DNA of 5,488 nucleotides, from positions 1-5,488 of the forward strand of contig NZUQ01000064.1 in NCBI GenBank assembly GCA_002697225.1, read 5' to 3'. This DNA comes from Candidatus Poribacteria bacterium. Its GTDB lineage: Bacteria; Poribacteria; WGA-4E; UBA9662. The translations under genes and the position numbers were made by a program. Within the stretch, counting starts at the first letter, position 1; each line of letters opens with the position of its first letter. The notes under the pieces were generated by a model. The model ran no database searches. It was not told the DNA's origin and saw only the letters and a program-made list of their open reading frames with translations. Positions 1 to 5,488 of this stretch are shown here, piece after piece.

Positions 1-72
1 CTAGAAGTTGTTGACCCACCATCTAACATGAAGATGTATAAATACAGTGAAAAACAAAAGTATGGATACTAA
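1..72 (+). CDS. possible C-terminal tail of an upstream gene (partial)
   Basis: Frame 1 is open from the window edge to a TAA at 70-72 and reads LEVVDPPSNMKMYKYSEKQK followed by YGY. The other two plus-strand frames hit stops within the first 30 bases. The tail is hydrophilic and rich in Lys and Tyr, as a protein C-terminus could be, but 23 codons are too few to identify a family and chance openness cannot be excluded. If real, it would be the neighbour upstream of the broken transporter locus, ending about 75 bases before it. Confidence 0.25.
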   Translation, partial: LEVVDPPSNMKMYKYSEKQKYGY

Positions 73-147
73 CACTAACACAATCTAACAAACCTTTGAC
101 TTGTCCAAGCAATTTTTGAAGTGGCTGGAATACTTGTTGCAAGAGTT

Positions 148-661
148 ATGGCATAGACAGGAAACGACGTGATTTTCTGAGAAATGCTGCTCTAACTGGA
201 GCGGGTCTAATGTCTGGATGTATGCGAAATCAACCCTCTGGTGTTATCTTCAAAGGATGGCCTTACGAACCGAATCTGGTACAGGAAAATATCGATTTCT
301 TTACCGACCAAACGAAGATTGATGTTACATATCAAAGTATCTGGGTAACTATCACGATAAGATGGTGGTCTTATTTATCGGCAAGCCCCCAATGAATTGC
401 TGCTACGTCCATGATGATGACTTTTCCGAATGGGTTGAAGCTGGCTGGCTTAGACCGTGCGACGATTTACCTGGCGTCCAACAGTACTCAGAAGATATTT
501 TCAATTATAATTTAGAAGCTATGACTTATCAGGGCAAACGTTACGGCTTACCTTATTACACTGACTTTACTATCTGGCTGTACAACACACAGATGCTTGA
601 AACCGCAGGGTTTGAAAAATCAGCACGTACTTTAAACGAATTAACTGAGCAAGCAATAAAT
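148..661 (+). pseudogene. sugar ABC transporter substrate-binding lipoprotein, N-terminal remnant, two frameshifts
   Basis: This is a decayed gene for a periplasmic sugar-binding protein (bacterial extracellular solute-binding protein family 1 type), which would have delivered substrate to an ABC importer. From 156 the frame reads DRKRRDFLRNAALTGAGLMS and then GC, a twin-arginine (Tat) signal with RRDFL, a short hydrophobic stretch and a lipobox ending in Cys (codon 219-221), so the ancestor was probably a Tat-exported lipoprotein. The only ATG nearby (148-150) is out of frame by one base and meets TAG at 154-156; one lost base near 151-153 would restore M-A-I-D-R-K-R-R. A second shift lies at the GGG of 343-345; adding one G gives SIWGNYHDKMVVLFIGKPP, joining the two halves smoothly. 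The downstream half contains WVEAGWLRPCDDL and YQGKRYGLPYYTDFTIWLYN, typical of sugar-binding proteins of this kind. About 170 codons remain of the usual ~430. The frame ends at TAG 662-664, where similarity to an unrelated transporter subunit begins. Confidence 0.82.
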
Positions 662-663
662 TA

Positions 664-816
664 GATCTAAACAACATCACCTTCAAAGCCCGAACTCGCT
701 CAAACGTTGGCTTTAACCGTGGTGATTCCATTCCCATCTACTTCAATCCGACTAAATTGCATCTATTTCATCCAACAACAGGTAAAACCTTGCTTCAATC
801 CACATGCAGTGTTTAG
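664..816 (+). pseudogene. C-terminal remnant of a MalK/UgpC-type sugar ABC transporter ATPase
   Basis: The frame starting with GAT at 664 (open from 649, stop TAG at 814-816) reads DLNNITFKARTRSNVGFNRG, then DSIPIYFNPTKLHLFHPTTG and KTL plus a short tail. The pattern of a strand ending in F-x-A-R, then G-D-x-I-x-[IV]-x-F-x-P-x-K-L-H-L-F-x-P-x-T-G-K-x-L, is the C-terminal end of the TOBE/MalK regulatory domain found in the energising ATPase of sugar importers. Only about 50 of roughly 360 codons remain: Walker A, signature and Walker B motifs are absent, and there is no start codon or ribosome site. It directly abuts the binding-protein remnant but in a different frame, so no functional fusion is made. 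The two pieces look like the two ends of one transporter operon brought together by deletion of everything between. Confidence 0.72.
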
Positions 817-967
817 CATCACCATACCAAAGTGAGTTCAAATCCAATACCTCTGTACATTTTCTAAAAATCGTATACTGAACCAATACCAATTCATATA
901 CCCACTTAGTTTTCCGAGTAACCCATGTGCCGCTTGTTGAAAGCAACCCCCCTTCTCCAATTCACAT

Positions 968-2902
968 ATGCCATATTCTTCTCCTAATCGACAACTCTCG
1001 ACTCAAAAAATCACTTGGCGAACCATACTCATTGCACTGTTACTGCTACCAGTAATTTATCGATGGCATATCGAGTGCGAAGCCCTCCGATACACTTTTC
1101 CGACGCTCATGGCACCATTTTATAGCGTCGTCTTTACAGTCTTACTGATCACTTTCTTAAATCTTATAATACGAAGATGGACACCTAAACATTCATTAAA
1201 AGATAGTGAATTGCTCTCACTCTATGTATTGATGTCGATTACGTTGCTATTTATGTCGTACGACATGTTTTTACCTTTGGTATCTATCATTGTTCACGCG
1301 TTCTGGTTCGCATCATCCGAGAATGAATGGCGTAACCTATTTTGGCATTATCTTCCAGATTGGCTAACTATTCGCGATCAAACAATACTAAGCGCATTTT
1401 ACTTGGGAGATAAGTCAATATTTGAACCTCTCTACTTGTTAGCATGGCTAAAGCCAATATTCTGGTGGTCGGTTTTTACTTTTACACTCATTTTTGTCAT
1501 GCAATGCATTAACGTAATTATTCGAAAACAATGGATCGAACAAGAAAAGCTAGTTTATCCCATTGTACAATTGCCATATGAAATTACGTGCAACACGACC
1601 AACTTCTTGCGTAACAGACCAATGTGGTGGGGGTTCGGATTGGCCGCGTTGATAAGTCTAACAAATGGACTCCATATATTCTTCCCATCAATCCCAGAAA
1701 TCCCGAATAAGCATATTTCTCTTGATCCCCTCTTCGTCAACAGACCATGGTCAGTGCTCCGCCGAGATAATTTCGCAATTACTATTTATCCATTCGCTGT
1801 CGGCCTTGGTTTCCTAATGCCATTAGACCTACTTGCTTCATGCGTTCTCTTTTTCTTCTTCTACAAATCACAGTATTTGATTGGGGGTGTCATCGGGCTA
1901 GATAGTCTACCAGGTTATCCCTATCAATACGAACAAAACATAGGTGCCTATACAGGAGTATGTTTGCTAGCAATCTGGACAACACGCCATCAGATTCTAT
2001 CTGCTTTCCAACAAGCAATTGGGTACATCGAAGCAACTGATAAAGACGAGCCCATGCGGTATCGAACAGCTTTTTTAGGAATTATCTTTGGCGGAATATT
2101 TCTAATTTTTTTTGCCGCCAGAGGAGGGATGGACATTTGGATTGCTATTCTATTCTTCCTAGCACATCTTACTATTGCAATTACACTGACACGTATCCGG
2201 GCAGAAGTTGGTCTACCGATCCATTCAACTACCTTCATCGGTCCACATCATAGCCTGATTAGCCTACTTGGAACGAGAGAAATTGGAGCAAATAATCTAA
2301 CCTGGTTCTCACTGTTTTTCTGGTTTAATCGTGATAATCGAAGCCATCCAATGCCACACCAACTCGAAGCCTTCAAGTTATCGGAACAAGCAGGGATTAA
2401 CCTTAAAGGAATGTCTCGATCAATGCTTTTGCTGATTGTAATTGCAATGCCGCTATGCTTCTTAATGCTACTAGACACATTTCTAAAACTTGGTGTTGAC
2501 TCCGGGAAAATCGGAAATCAAATTAACAGCTTTGGTGGTCGCGCGTACAATTTTTTACACAGCTGGATTACCTCACCTCATCCAGTAAACGTTCCCCATA
2601 TCATTGCGATGACAATTGGATTCCTGTTTACTCTTTTTCTGGCGGTCATCCGGAAACACCTATTTTGGTGGCCCATTCACCCACTTGGATATGGAATATC
2701 ATTCCACATGCATATGTTTTGGGCAGCATTCTCGTTGAGTGGTGTTGCAAAGTGGCTAATTCTTAAGCATGGAGGGATAAGATTTTATATACAACTAGTG
2801 CCATTTTTCATAGGACTGGTACTCGGAGACTTCACAACTGGTAGCTTCTGGAACATTTTATCGATAATACTTGATAGACCTACTTATACTTTCTACTACT
2901 AA
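968..2902 (+). CDS. polytopic membrane protein, DUF6785/DUF6784 type, function unknown
   Basis: This is a complete 644-residue integral membrane protein. Hydrophobic segments fall roughly at residues 17-33, 47-67, 83-110, 160-185, 219-240, 268-298, 324-337, 367-383, 389-408, 440-452, 483-504, 543-561, 579-598 and 607-632, so about 13-14 membrane spans. Family-like marks include a loop with AFWFASSENEW and LPDWLTIRD (111-137), the segment WIEQEKLVYPIVQLPYEI (189-206), AEVGLPIHS (412-420), and a C-terminal block from HPLGYG (571) through KHGGIRFY (600-607) to PFFIGLVLGDF (612-622), ending in YTFYY. From memory these match the paired DUF6785 (N-terminal) and DUF6784 (C-terminal) domains of Poribacteria- and planctomycete-type genomes; no function is established. 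The EQEKL-YP segment and multi-span plan loosely recall OPT-type peptide or metal-chelate transporters, which is only a suggestion. The length is normal and there is no frame damage. ATG 968 is the only start in frame after a TGA at 938-940, yet no Shine-Dalgarno sequence precedes it. It lies 151 bases after the transporter remnant and is convergent with guaB. Confidence 0.85.
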   Translation: MPYSSPNRQLSTQKITWRTILIALLLLPVIYRWHIECEALRYTFPTLMAPFYSVVFTVLLITFLNLIIRRWTPKHSLKDSELLSLYVLMSITLLFMSYDMFLPLVSIIVHAFWFASSENEWRNLFWHYLPDWLTIRDQTILSAFYLGDKSIFEPLYLLAWLKPIFWWSVFTFTLIFVMQCINVIIRKQWIEQEKLVYPIVQLPYEITCNTTNFLRNRPMWWGFGLAALISLTNGLHIFFPSIPEIPNKHISLDPLFVNRPWSVLRRDNFAITIYPFAVGLGFLMPLDLLASCVLFFFFYKSQYLIGGVIGLDSLPGYPYQYEQNIGAYTGVCLLAIWTTRHQILSAFQQAIGYIEATDKDEPMRYRTAFLGIIFGGIFLIFFAARGGMDIWIAILFFLAHLTIAITLTRIRAEVGLPIHSTTFIGPHHSLISLLGTREIGANNLTWFSLFFWFNRDNRSHPMPHQLEAFKLSEQAGINLKGMSRSMLLLIVIAMPLCFLMLLDTFLKLGVDSGKIGNQINSFGGRAYNFLHSWITSPHPVNVPHIIAMTIGFLFTLFLAVIRKHLFWWPIHPLGYGISFHMHMFWAAFSLSGVAKWLILKHGGIRFYIQLVPFFIGLVLGDFTTGSFWNILSIILDRPTYTFYY

Positions 2903-2911
2903 TTCCGAAAA

Positions 2912-3008
2912 ATTGCCCAACCTGCTTACTAACAATAAAACTAAACCTCAAAAACAAAAGGATGGCAAACAAAGATGAGATTATAGAACAGGTTCTTAAC
3001 TTGGCAAT
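2912..3008 (-). terminator. long-range inverted repeat between convergent stops, possible weak guaB terminator
   Basis: Read on the minus strand downstream of guaB, ATTGCC (3008-3003) can pair with GGCAAT (2917-2912), and AACCTG (2994-2989) with CAGGTT (2924-2919). The pairing is extended by a G-T and an A-T pair. The distal arm is followed by a short run of T (AATTTTT, complement of 2908-2914). The two helices are separated by an 8-base versus 1-base internal loop and enclose about 60 bases, so this is not a classical compact intrinsic terminator. No better hairpin is visible in the 113-base gap. The orientation of the T run would fit guaB rather than the membrane-protein gene. Confidence 0.22.
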
Positions 3009-3015
3009 AATATAG

Positions 3016-4515
3016 TTACATACCGAAAATACTATAGTTGGGTGCCTCTTCAGTAACAACAACGTCATGTGGATGACCTTCTTGATATCCACTACCTGTT
3101 ATTCGAATAAAGCGACTATTAAGCCGCAACGACTCGATATCAGGTGTACCACAATAACCCATTGCAGTTCGAAGACCTCCGACAAACTGGTAAACGGACT
3201 CGCTTAGAGCTCCCTTATATGGAACACGCCCTTCAATACCTTCAGGCACCAGTTTAGAAATATCTTCTTCGCTACCCTGCGAATAACGTTCTTTTCCGCC
3301 GCGCTTTCGCATCGCGGAAAGTGATCCCATTCCGCGATAGACCTTAAATTTCCGACCTTGGTAGATAATTGTTTTCCCAGGGCTTTCTTCTGTTCCAGCA
3401 AACAAACTTCCAATCATGACAGAACTTGCACCAGCACCAATTGCCTTAGCGATATCACCAGAATATCGAATACCTCCATCCGCAATAATCGGGATACTCT
3501 GCTTGTCTGCTTCCACAGCGCAATCATAAATGGCTGTAATCTGAGGAACCCCAATCCCGGCAATAACCCTAGTAGTACAGATCGACCCTGGCCCAATTCC
3601 GACTTTTATACCATCCGCTCCAGCACCAATGAGCCTCTGTGTTGCTTCACCCGTTACCACATTACCAACAATAAGATCCACATTCGGAAATTCGGTTTTC
3701 ACCGTCTGTACAGCACGTACGACACTCTTCGAATGACCATGGGCGGTATCAATAACCAAGACGTCGACTTTTGCCTCTACGAGCATTCCAATTTCGTCAA
3801 GACTTGAAGAAGGACTAACTGCCGCACCAACACGAAGCCGACCCAACTCATCCTTACACGAAGTAGGATATTGCCTAATTTTGTCAATGTCCTTGATAGT
3901 AATTAAACCATGAAGTCGATAGTCATCATCAACAATAGGAAGTTTCTCTTTTCGAATTTGATGAAGAACTTTTTTTGCATCTTCCAAATTAATCCCGGGC
4001 GGAGCGGTTACAAGTTTGTCAAGTGGTGTCATCAATTTTGTGACTGGCGTATCATAATTCTCCTCGTACTTAAGATCCCGGTTGGTAATCATACCAACCA
4101 AAATCCCGTCTTCAGAAATGATAGGGACTCCACCAATTCTGTAAAAAGCTGTCACCTCTAACGCGTCAGCCACCGTTTTATCAGGTGTCAGTGTGATCGG
4201 GTGCTCAATCATGCCACTTTCGGAACGCTTAACCTTATCAATCTCTTCAACCTGTCGTTCAATCGGAAGATTCCGATGGACAATTCCAATACCGCCTTCT
4301 CTCGCCAGAGCAATGGCCAGTTCAGCCTCCGTCACCGTATCCATCGCAGAACTGGAAATCGGAATATTAAGTTGAATATTCGATGTTAAATACGTTTTGG
4401 TATCAGCTTCGCTGGGAGGAAACTCTGACTCAGCTGGCAAAAGCAAAACATCGTCAAATGTTAATCCCTCTTTGGCAAACTTTGCATCTATAGGCTGAAA
4501 GTGACTTTCATTCAT
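3016..4515 (-). CDS. guaB: inosine-5'-monophosphate dehydrogenase (GuaB)
   Basis: GuaB catalyses the NAD-dependent oxidation of IMP to XMP in the cytoplasm, the first committed step of GMP synthesis; GuaA then makes GMP. The 499-residue protein is full length (E. coli GuaB is 488). It opens with [16 protein letters not shown] (15-30) and the TIM-barrel strand [11 protein letters not shown] (53-63). Two CBS domains are inserted at about 101-155 and 160-218 and are expected to act as a nucleotide-responsive regulatory module. The catalytic loop is [12 protein letters not shown] (305-316) with nucleophile Cys313. IMP phosphate contacts are expected at ADGGIR (345-350), MIGS (367-370) and YRGMGS (393-398). 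The mobile flap holds the catalytic pair Arg410-Tyr411 in GKERYSQG and continues as [14 protein letters not shown] (422-435). No key residue is missing. ATG 4515 is the first start after an in-frame TAG at 4524-4522; the next Met is residue 58, inside the barrel. GGTGA lies about 13 bases upstream, a weak and distant ribosome site. It is a single gene, divergent from the ORF at 4635 and convergent with the membrane protein. Confidence 0.98.
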   Translation of the reverse strand: MNESHFQPIDAKFAKEGLTFDDVLLLPAESEFPPSEADTKTYLTSNIQLNIPISSSAMDTVTEAELAIALAREGGIGIVHRNLPIERQVEEIDKVKRSESGMIEHPITLTPDKTVADALEVTAFYRIGGVPIISEDGILVGMITNRDLKYEENYDTPVTKLMTPLDKLVTAPPGINLEDAKKVLHQIRKEKLPIVDDDYRLHGLITIKDIDKIRQYPTSCKDELGRLRVGAAVSPSSSLDEIGMLVEAKVDVLVIDTAHGHSKSVVRAVQTVKTEFPNVDLIVGNVVTGEATQRLIGAGADGIKVGIGPGSICTTRVIAGIGVPQITAIYDCAVEADKQSIPIIADGGIRYSGDIAKAIGAGASSVMIGSLFAGTEESPGKTIIYQGRKFKVYRGMGSLSAMRKRGGKERYSQGSEEDISKLVPEGIEGRVPYKGALSESVYQFVGGLRTAMGYCGTPDIESLRLNSRFIRITGSGYQEGHPHDVVVTEEAPNYSIFGM

Positions 4516-4570
4516 GTTGATCTATCTTTCACCAGAAAACTGCTGATTCGATACTGATACTTGGGATTCT

Positions 4571-4599
4571 ATTATAGCAACCGAAAATTGTCAAGACAT
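4571..4599 (-). promoter_or_regulatory. guaB promoter with extended -10 element
   Basis: On the minus strand, TGCTATAAT (4579-4571) is a perfect extended -10 (TGn-TATAAT). A start point near 4563-4565 would give a leader of about 50 bases to the guaB ATG. The hexamer at the usual 17-base spacing is ATGTCT (4599-4594), a poor -35 with three of six consensus bases, which suits an extended -10 promoter. A perfect TTGACA also occurs at 4594-4589, but it is only 12 bases from the -10 and should not serve it directly. No purine-repressor-like palindrome or riboswitch-sized leader is visible. Confidence 0.6.
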
Positions 4600-4634
4600 T
4601 ACATATTAAATCACAGAGACTTAAAGAGCCAAAA

Positions 4635-5090
4635 TTGCTTCCCCGTAAAAACAAAAAAGCAGAGGCGAAAACACCTCAAGTTGAGGTATGGGCCTATAAA
4701 TATGCGATTCAGTTTAGTATCCTGCCGGAGATTACCTATCTTAATGATCAGCATTTAAAAACATATTTCCTCGATCATCTACAGGGAATCCCAAGTGATG
4801 TGTGGCTATCGAACAAAACCTGTGAAGAAGGTATTGATTTTTGTACATTCAACTTTTGGGTCTTCGCAACACATTCAGATAGAGTCAAAGAATTTTCAAT
4901 CTGGTTCTACAGCTTTTTTCGAGGCGCAAACATCTCAGAAAAACTTGAGGCTTTTGTCCTCTCTAACCTTGAAAATCCCGAAGACTTAACAGTAATACTA
5001 ACAGATTGGTCAAAAATCCAAGTACCAAAGAACGACACGAAGAAAATTATCACCCAAGAAATCAACCGACATCCTGAAATTTTCAAATAA
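4635..5090 (+). CDS. hypothetical protein, 151 aa, probable TTG start
   Basis: I do not recognise this protein. The frame is open from 4578 (after TAG 4575-4577) to TAA 5088-5090. It contains no ATG or GTG start; TTG at 4635 is the only usual start codon before the body of the protein, preceded by a weak AAGAG at 4624-4628. The product begins with a basic stretch (PRKNKKAEAK), followed by an aromatic-rich body with WAYKYAIQFSILPEITYLND (19-38), CTFNFWVFATHSDRVKEFS (70-88) and IWFYSFFRGANISEKLEAFV (89-108), and a charged C-terminus. There is no signal peptide and no clear membrane span, so it is probably cytoplasmic. The mixed amphipathic composition and length favour a real gene over a chance frame. 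It is divergent from guaB (119-base gap) and lies 56 bases before the lolA-like gene on the same strand, so the two may share a transcript. A one-residue-initiator annotation error or a decayed longer gene are alternatives. Confidence 0.6.
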   Translation: MLPRKNKKAEAKTPQVEVWAYKYAIQFSILPEITYLNDQHLKTYFLDHLQGIPSDVWLSNKTCEEGIDFCTFNFWVFATHSDRVKEFSIWFYSFFRGANISEKLEAFVLSNLENPEDLTVILTDWSKIQVPKNDTKKIITQEINRHPEIFK

Positions 5091-5098
5091 ATTAAAGA

Positions 5099-5127
5099 TT
5101 GACAAATTACAACGGGAATGCTACTAA
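5099..5127 (+). promoter_or_regulatory. possible promoter upstream of the lolA-like gene
   Basis: TTGACA (5099-5104) is a consensus -35 and is followed after 17 bases by TACTAA (5122-5127), which is preceded by TGC, giving an extended -10-like TGCTACTAA. The -10 itself matches consensus at only three positions. A start point near 5134 would fall inside the GGAAAGGGAA ribosome site of the next gene and leave a very short leader, which weakens the call. Confidence 0.27.
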
Positions 5128-5130
5128 TTA

Positions 5131-5140
5131 GGAAAGGGAA
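5131..5140 (+). promoter_or_regulatory. ribosome binding site of the lolA-like gene
   Basis: The purine run GGAAAGGGAA includes AAGGG (5134-5138), ending 8 bases before the ATG at 5147. It is the best Shine-Dalgarno-like sequence in the window and fixes the start of the lolA-like gene. Confidence 0.65.
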
Positions 5141-5146
5141 ATTTTT

Positions 5147-5488
5147 ATGAAACGATGTCGCAATTTTGTTCTGATATTATCGTTTTTTTGTAATGGTTGG
5201 GTGATAGCTCAAACCGCCGACCAAGTGTTAGAAAATTTCAAGGAAGAATATAGGAAATCGAAAAACTTCACCGCAGATTTCGTGGAAACAACCATTCACG
5301 GTACAAATAAGGGAACTTCCAATGGACACCTCTCATTTAGCAAACCAAATTTATTAAGACAAGATTACTTCAATCGGGAAGACTCAAGTGAAATTGTGCA
5401 AACGATTGTTCTCGACGGTGAGTATTCATGGTCTTATACACCACTTCTAAACCAAGTCAACAAAATGACATGGTCAAATCCAGATCGT
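5147..5488 (+). CDS. lolA: LolA-like outer-membrane lipoprotein carrier (N-terminal 114 codons, runs off window)
   Basis: LolA is the periplasmic chaperone that takes lipoproteins released from the inner membrane by LolCDE and hands them to the outer-membrane acceptor. The visible part starts with a Sec-type signal peptide: basic MKRCR, a hydrophobic core FVLILSFFC, and a likely cleavage site VIA-QT after residue 21. The mature part begins ADQVLENFKEEYRKSKNFTA (24-43), the amphipathic first helix leading into a strand (DFVET), then GTSNGHLSFSKPNLLRQDY (56-74), the family's G-x-[LF]-x-F-x-K-P-x-x-[LF]-R pattern. The next block, VLDGEYSWSYTPLLNQVNK (88-106), matches the conserved D-G-x-x-x-W-x-Y-x-P-x-x-x-Q-V segment. 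About half of a usual ~210-residue protein is present, cut by the window end with the frame intact. Other members of the LolA/LolB-like fold, such as MucB/RseB-like or lineage-specific lipoprotein-binding proteins, cannot be ruled out without the rest. Its presence implies a two-membrane envelope. Confidence 0.82.
   Translation, partial: MKRCRNFVLILSFFCNGWVIAQTADQVLENFKEEYRKSKNFTADFVETTIHGTNKGTSNGHLSFSKPNLLRQDYFNREDSSEIVQTIVLDGEYSWSYTPLLNQVNKMTWSNPDR

Noticed and set aside
11..42. Promoter at the left edge (TTGACC with TATAAA)
   Set aside because: The spacing is 20 bases and the region may lie inside the end of an upstream gene.
210..664. Two separate small genes (210-395 and 362-664)
   Set aside because: Their translations are consecutive pieces of one solute-binding protein joined by a one-base frameshift at the GGG of 343-345, and the true N-terminus lies upstream of 210 with the Tat signal.
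752..946. Minus-strand 64-codon open frame
   Set aside because: It overlaps the ATPase remnant, which has recognisable protein signal on the plus strand, and its own translation shows no family features or ribosome site.
1555..2478. Minus-strand open frames inside the membrane-protein gene
   Set aside because: They are complementary shadows of a strongly hydrophobic coding frame; none has a start signal or recognisable content.
3358..3807. Plus-strand 149-codon open frame antisense to guaB
   Set aside because: The opposite strand is unambiguous IMP dehydrogenase; the antisense product is rich in Asn, Thr, Arg and Cys and has no domain-like pattern, as expected from a shadow frame.
4571..4594. 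Classical TTGACA/TATAAT sigma-70 promoter for guaB
   Set aside because: The hexamers are both exact but only 12 bases apart, too close for one polymerase; the extended -10 alone is kept as the promoter call.
4561..4989. Plus-strand open frames at 4561-4758 and 4795-4989
   Set aside because: Both overlap the 151-codon gene in another frame and have basic, low-information translations without start signals.
1..5488. A new defence, mobile or CRISPR-type system
   Set aside because: I looked on both strands for transposase or recombinase motifs, regularly spaced repeats, tRNA-like cloverleaves and nuclease or NTPase motifs and saw none; the genes present are a housekeeping enzyme, an envelope chaperone, a membrane protein, one unknown ORF and transporter debris.

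Overview
The window looks like chromosomal DNA from an uncultured, moderately AT-rich, diderm bacterium. The lolA-type gene at the right edge implies an outer membrane. The DUF6785/DUF6784-type membrane protein, and the style of the decayed sugar-binding protein with its Tat-lipoprotein signal, resemble what I know from Poribacteria and planctomycete-like lineages. That placement is an inference from memory, not a search result.

Left part (1-816): a possible C-terminal tail of a gene that begins outside the window, then the wreck of a sugar ABC transporter locus. An N-terminal portion of a Tat-exported solute-binding lipoprotein is interrupted by two apparent one-base losses. At about 645-664 it runs directly into the last ~50 codons of a MalK/UgpC-type transport ATPase. 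The rest of the binding protein, any permeases and most of the ATPase are missing, so this is a remnant left by a large internal deletion (or an assembly join), not a working gene.

Middle part (968-4515): an intact 644-residue polytopic membrane protein of the uncharacterised DUF6785/DUF6784 type on the plus strand, convergent with a complete guaB (IMP dehydrogenase, first committed step of GMP synthesis) on the minus strand. The 113-base gap between their stops holds a long-range inverted repeat but no classical terminator. guaB has a clear extended -10 promoter element.

Right part (4516-5488): divergent from guaB lies an unrecognised 151-codon gene with a probable TTG start, followed 56 bases later by the first 114 codons of a lolA-like periplasmic lipoprotein carrier that runs off the window. 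These two may be co-transcribed, although there is a possible separate promoter before lolA.

The genes do not form an obvious single pathway. I found no CRISPR array, tRNA, rRNA, insertion sequence or recognisable defence system. The observations most worth following are the collapsed transporter locus, the uncharacterised membrane protein and the unrecognised ORF upstream of lolA.
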